DNA from: CAYPPS01 sp964412685
GTDB lineage: Bacteria > Patescibacteriota > Microgenomatia > PFEM01 > CAYPPS01
DNA: 14,216 nt
Direction: 5' to 3'
Assembly: GCA_964412685.1 (NCBI GenBank)
Contig: CAYPPS010000016.1
Location: 1 to 14,216, forward strand
Made by a program: the position numbers and the translations under genes. Of the stretch, positions 11,928 through 14,216 are shown in pieces; positions within the stretch are counted from its first letter, which is position 1, and every line of letters starts with the position of its first letter. The notes under the pieces are model-generated. The model had not been told where the DNA came from, did not search any database, and worked only from the letters and a program-made list of their open reading frames with translations.

Positions 11928-11942
11928 CCACACCCGGTGTGG
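11928..11942. repeat. 7-bp inverted repeat between macB stop and the DUF6485-like promoter
   Basis: CCACACC (11928-11934), one central base, GGTGTGG (11936-11942). The dyad starts 6 bp past the macB stop and covers the promoter spacer of the next gene. It could be an operator or, as a hairpin, the end of the macB mRNA; it lacks a T-tract. Confidence 0.45.
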
Positions 11943-11948
11943 AGGAAT

Positions 11949-13160
11949 TTATTCGTAGCGGAGGGCCTCGATCGGGGAAAGTCGGGCGGCTCTTCTGGCC
12001 GGAAGAGCGCCGAAAACGAGGCCAACAATAAAAGAAACTCCGAAAGCCAAGAGAACAGAAGGAAGAGTAATGGAAGCGGGGATGAATTGACGAATGCCAA
12101 AGTTAGCCAGAAATCCTAGAATAATCCCAATCGCTCCTCCCAGGCTGGAAAGAATCGCTGCTTCGATTAAAAATTGGAACATAATGACACTAGGAGTCGC
12201 TCCAAGAGCTTTTCTTAAGCCGATCTCTTTAGTTCTTTCGGTAACGGAAACAAGCATGATGTTCATGATTCCGATCCCGCCAACGACCAAGGAAATAGCG
12301 GCAATTCCTGCCAGGGCAATGGTTAATGTTCCCAAAATTTGATCAATCGTTCCCAGGAGTTCATTTTGGTCCAAAACAGAAAAATCATCCTCATCCAATC
12401 TTTTAAGAAGAGTTTTTTCTATCAATCGAATAGCAATGGGAATGTCTTCGGCTGAGCGAGCTTGAACAAGAATTGAACTGACGCCTTCCATTTCCAGATA
12501 GTTTTGGCCGGTAGAGAAAGGGATGAGAACCAAGTCGTCAAAATTGGGGCCACCGAAGCCGCCGCCTTTTTCTTCTGCTACCCCGATCACTTTGAACTTG
12601 ACCTTGTTGACGGTAATGCTTTTCCCCACAGGATCTTTTTTACCAAAGAGATTTTTCGCCGTTTCTGGCCCAATAACGGCTACTTTTTTCTTTGACTGCT
12701 CATCATTTTTGTTGAAAAAACGCCCTTTCTCTGTCTTGGTGTTCCTGACTTGTTCATATTCAGGATAAGCGGCGATCACCAAAACCTTTCTTTTTTTAGT
12801 GCCAAAACGAACATCTCCCTGGCTTTCGCTGTAAGGAATCGCCGCTTTGATCGGCCCCCCAAGGCGGGAAATTTTGTCAACATCAACCGTTTTAAGCTTA
12901 CTGTTTGACATGCTGGCATCCGAGGCGGCGCTGAAACCACCTTCTTCGGAAATCAATTCCCCAGGAGTGATATAAATACTGTTGGCGCCCAAGCTTTCGA
13001 ACTGATCGGCAACAAAAGCTCGTAAGCCGTTGCCAATTGAGGTCAGTAAAATGACGGCCAGGACACCAATGATTACTCCAAGAGTGGTCAGGATGGAACG
13101 GGTCTTGTTCCGTCCAATCGATTCACAAGCAGTGCGACAAAGAGTGCTGTATTGAATCAT
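11949..13160 (-). CDS. MacB-like ABC transporter permease
   Basis: The 403-residue permease has one N-terminal membrane span (about 22-42), a large external MacB periplasmic-core-like domain (about 45-270), and three C-terminal spans (about 276-305, 326-352, 364-386). GGIGIMNIMLVSVTERTKEI (294-313), followed by GLRKALGA, is the FtsX-domain signature. ARRAARLSPIEALRYE is the usual C-terminal end. Such permeases are mechanotransmission-type exporters of peptides, lipids, antibiotics or lipoproteins rather than channels. The ATG overlaps the TGA of the ATPase gene (ATGA), so they are coupled, and a MacA-like adaptor gene lies upstream. The substrate is unknown; export of the nearby RiPP product is conceivable but not shown. 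Confidence 0.92.
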   Translation of the reverse strand: MIQYSTLCRTACESIGRNKTRSILTTLGVIIGVLAVILLTSIGNGLRAFVADQFESLGANSIYITPGELISEEGGFSAASDASMSNSKLKTVDVDKISRLGGPIKAAIPYSESQGDVRFGTKKRKVLVIAAYPEYEQVRNTKTEKGRFFNKNDEQSKKKVAVIGPETAKNLFGKKDPVGKSITVNKVKFKVIGVAEEKGGGFGGPNFDDLVLIPFSTGQNYLEMEGVSSILVQARSAEDIPIAIRLIEKTLLKRLDEDDFSVLDQNELLGTIDQILGTLTIALAGIAAISLVVGGIGIMNIMLVSVTERTKEIGLRKALGATPSVIMFQFLIEAAILSSLGGAIGIILGFLANFGIRQFIPASITLPSVLLAFGVSFIVGLVFGALPARRAARLSPIEALRYE

Positions 13161-13843
13161 TTTGTTTTCTTAACAATTTGGCCATCAATTAAATGGATTT
13201 GTTTTTTGGTTTTGTTGGTTAAATCAGAATCATGAGAAACAATTACTACCGTTCGGCCTTCGTGATGGAGGTCTTTGAGGATTTGAAAAACCTCTTTGCC
13301 TGACTTACTGTCCAAGTTGCCGGTAGGTTCATCAGCGTAGATTATTTTGGGATCGTTGATTAAGGCTCGAGCGATGGCAACTCGTTGTTGTTGGCCGCCG
13401 GAGAGTTGATTGGGAGCGTTTTTTAATCGGTCTCCCAGGCCGAGCTTTTGCAAGATTTTGATTGCCGTTGGTCTCATTTGACCGATGCTTTGCTGGCTGT
13501 AAAGAACAGGGAGGAGAACATTGTCCAGAGCTGAGGCGCGATTGAGAAGATTGAATTGTTGGAAGATAAAACCAACGTACTGATTTCGCAGTTTGGCTAA
13601 GCCCCACTCATCATACTTCTGGATATCTTTATTGAGGAAAGTAATTTTACCGTTGGTTTGTTTATCCAAGAGGCCGATTAGGTGGAGAAGAGTGGATTTA
13701 CCGGAACCAGAAGGACCGGTGATGCCTAAAAAGTCACCTTGATTGATCTCAAAATCAATTTTGTCTAAGGCGGGGATACAAACTCCATCTAACTGATAAA
13801 GTTTGCTGACTTTTTCTAGTTTGACAATTGTTTGCTTAGCCAT
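13157..13843 (-). CDS. MacB/LolD-type ABC transporter ATP-binding protein
   Basis: The ATPase has 228 residues and all functional motifs: Walker A GPSGSGKST (43-51), Q-loop FQQFNLL (94-100), signature LSGGQQQR (147-154), Walker B IIYADEP (167-173) with E172 as the catalytic base, D-loop GNLDS and H204 in VSHDS. The length and wording are typical of the MacB/LolD/FtsE branch that partners FtsX-type permeases. It powers the permease encoded directly after it, with the two genes overlapping by 4 bp. The ATG at 13843 has no Shine-Dalgarno (a pyrimidine stretch CTCTCCTTCTT precedes it); TTTAAT just upstream could be a weak internal -10, otherwise translation depends on coupling to the adaptor gene 19 bp before. 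Confidence 0.94.
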   Translation of the reverse strand: MAKQTIVKLEKVSKLYQLDGVCIPALDKIDFEINQGDFLGITGPSGSGKSTLLHLIGLLDKQTNGKITFLNKDIQKYDEWGLAKLRNQYVGFIFQQFNLLNRASALDNVLLPVLYSQQSIGQMRPTAIKILQKLGLGDRLKNAPNQLSGGQQQRVAIARALINDPKIIYADEPTGNLDSKSGKEVFQILKDLHHEGRTVVIVSHDSDLTNKTKKQIHLIDGQIVKKTK

Positions 13844-13862
13844 AAGAAGGAGAGATTAAAAT

Positions 13863-14216
13863 CTATTTGGCTTTACTAATGATAACTTGGTCGCTCTCAC
13901 TAAGGCCGGAGAGAATTTCGATTTCGGTATCGGTTTGAATACCGATTTTTACTTCTCTCTCAATCGGTTTGTCGTTTTCCATGACCATGATAAAGTCACC
14001 TTCATCTCTTTCGTCGACGGCTTCAAAAGGAAGAGTCAAAACATTCTCTTTTTCATCAAGGATGATTTCCACTGTTCCGTTCAAACTCAGCCTTAATTGT
14101 CTAATAATCTCTTCTGGGAAATCAAAACGAACCTCGTAAGCGGTGCCGGTAGTGGTTTCTTTAGAAGCGAAAGCGATTGATTTTACCGAAGTTTCATAAC
14201 TCTCGTCAGGGTAAGC
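13863..14216 (-). CDS. MacA/HlyD-type membrane fusion protein, C-terminal part (partial)
   Basis: The frame is open from the right edge to a TAG at 13863-13865, showing the last 117 residues. ETTTGTAYEVRFDF, LRLSLNGTVEIIL, NVLTLPFEAVDERD and VKIGIQTDTEIEILSGLSES, with DQVII near the end, are the beta-barrel and membrane-proximal domain pattern of periplasmic adaptor proteins, whose usual ending is GLxxGDxVV. The family bridges an ABC permease to the outside. Here it precedes the ATPase and permease genes in one operon, as macA precedes macB. In a monoderm cell the adaptor would act at the outer face of the single membrane. The N-terminal anchor and hairpin region lie beyond the window. Confidence 0.88.
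   Translation of the reverse strand, partial: AYPDESYETSVKSIAFASKETTTGTAYEVRFDFPEEIIRQLRLSLNGTVEIILDEKENVLTLPFEAVDERDEGDFIMVMENDKPIEREVKIGIQTDTEIEILSGLSESDQVIISKAK

Noticed and set aside
11949..14216. Assigning the exporter to a lipoprotein (LolCDE) system
   Set aside because: A HlyD/MacA-type adaptor precedes the ATPase and permease, which fits MacAB better, and a CPR cell would have no outer membrane lipoprotein pathway.

Overview
The window looks like a scaffold piece from a bacterium of the Candidate Phyla Radiation (Patescibacteria), perhaps Microgenomates. This is inference from gene content and protein style: trimmed ribosomal protein L1, a zinc-type L33, lysine-rich extensions on L7/L12, L1 and NusG, a MacAB-like exporter in what seems a reduced genome, and a surface-type protein ending in WQEVAP. 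TGA is used as a normal stop, so this is not a UGA-recoded lineage. A run of 100 N (3761-3860) marks a scaffold join of unknown true length.

Layout. At 1-542 (+) is the 3' end of a large surface-type protein, ending at a hairpin terminator that can also serve the opposite strand. The minus strand then carries rplJ-rplL (680-1660) with a near-consensus promoter and an L10-type leader, thyX (1846-2559), an RlpA-like exported protein (2672-3169), the C-terminal part of an M16 peptidase (3218-3760), the gap, an unrecognised protein cut by the gap, and secE-nusG-rplK-rplA (4204-6156). The classical secE-nusG-rplKAJL block is therefore split by about 2.5 kb of unrelated genes plus the gap. Divergent from secE is rnhB (6281-7000, +), followed by a convergent RNHCP zinc protein and an ABC-F ATPase (7403-9118, both -).

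The most interesting region is 9119-11630. A strong plus-strand promoter and a strong ribosome binding site precede a 47-residue peptide with a CCFTSC cluster. It is followed by a radical SAM enzyme with an N-terminal PqqD-like (RRE) segment and a reduced SPASM domain. This is the architecture of a RiPP precursor with its maturase. It is flanked by two proteins of ribosome-acting families: the divergent ABC-F ATPase, and a convergent Erm/KsgA-type rRNA adenine methyltransferase translationally coupled to rpmG (L33). Beyond lie a DUF6485-like Cys-rich protein and a MacA-MacB-type exporter (11949-14216, -). Whether these genes form one biosynthesis, immunity and export system is a hypothesis.

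Several genes (secE, rnhB, rpmG, the DUF6485 gene, probably the RlpA-like and ABC-F genes) have a -10 box 6-13 nt before the start codon and little or no Shine-Dalgarno sequence, which suggests leaderless or nearly leaderless transcripts. Others (rplL, rplJ, rplA, thyX, the small peptide) have strong Shine-Dalgarno sequences.
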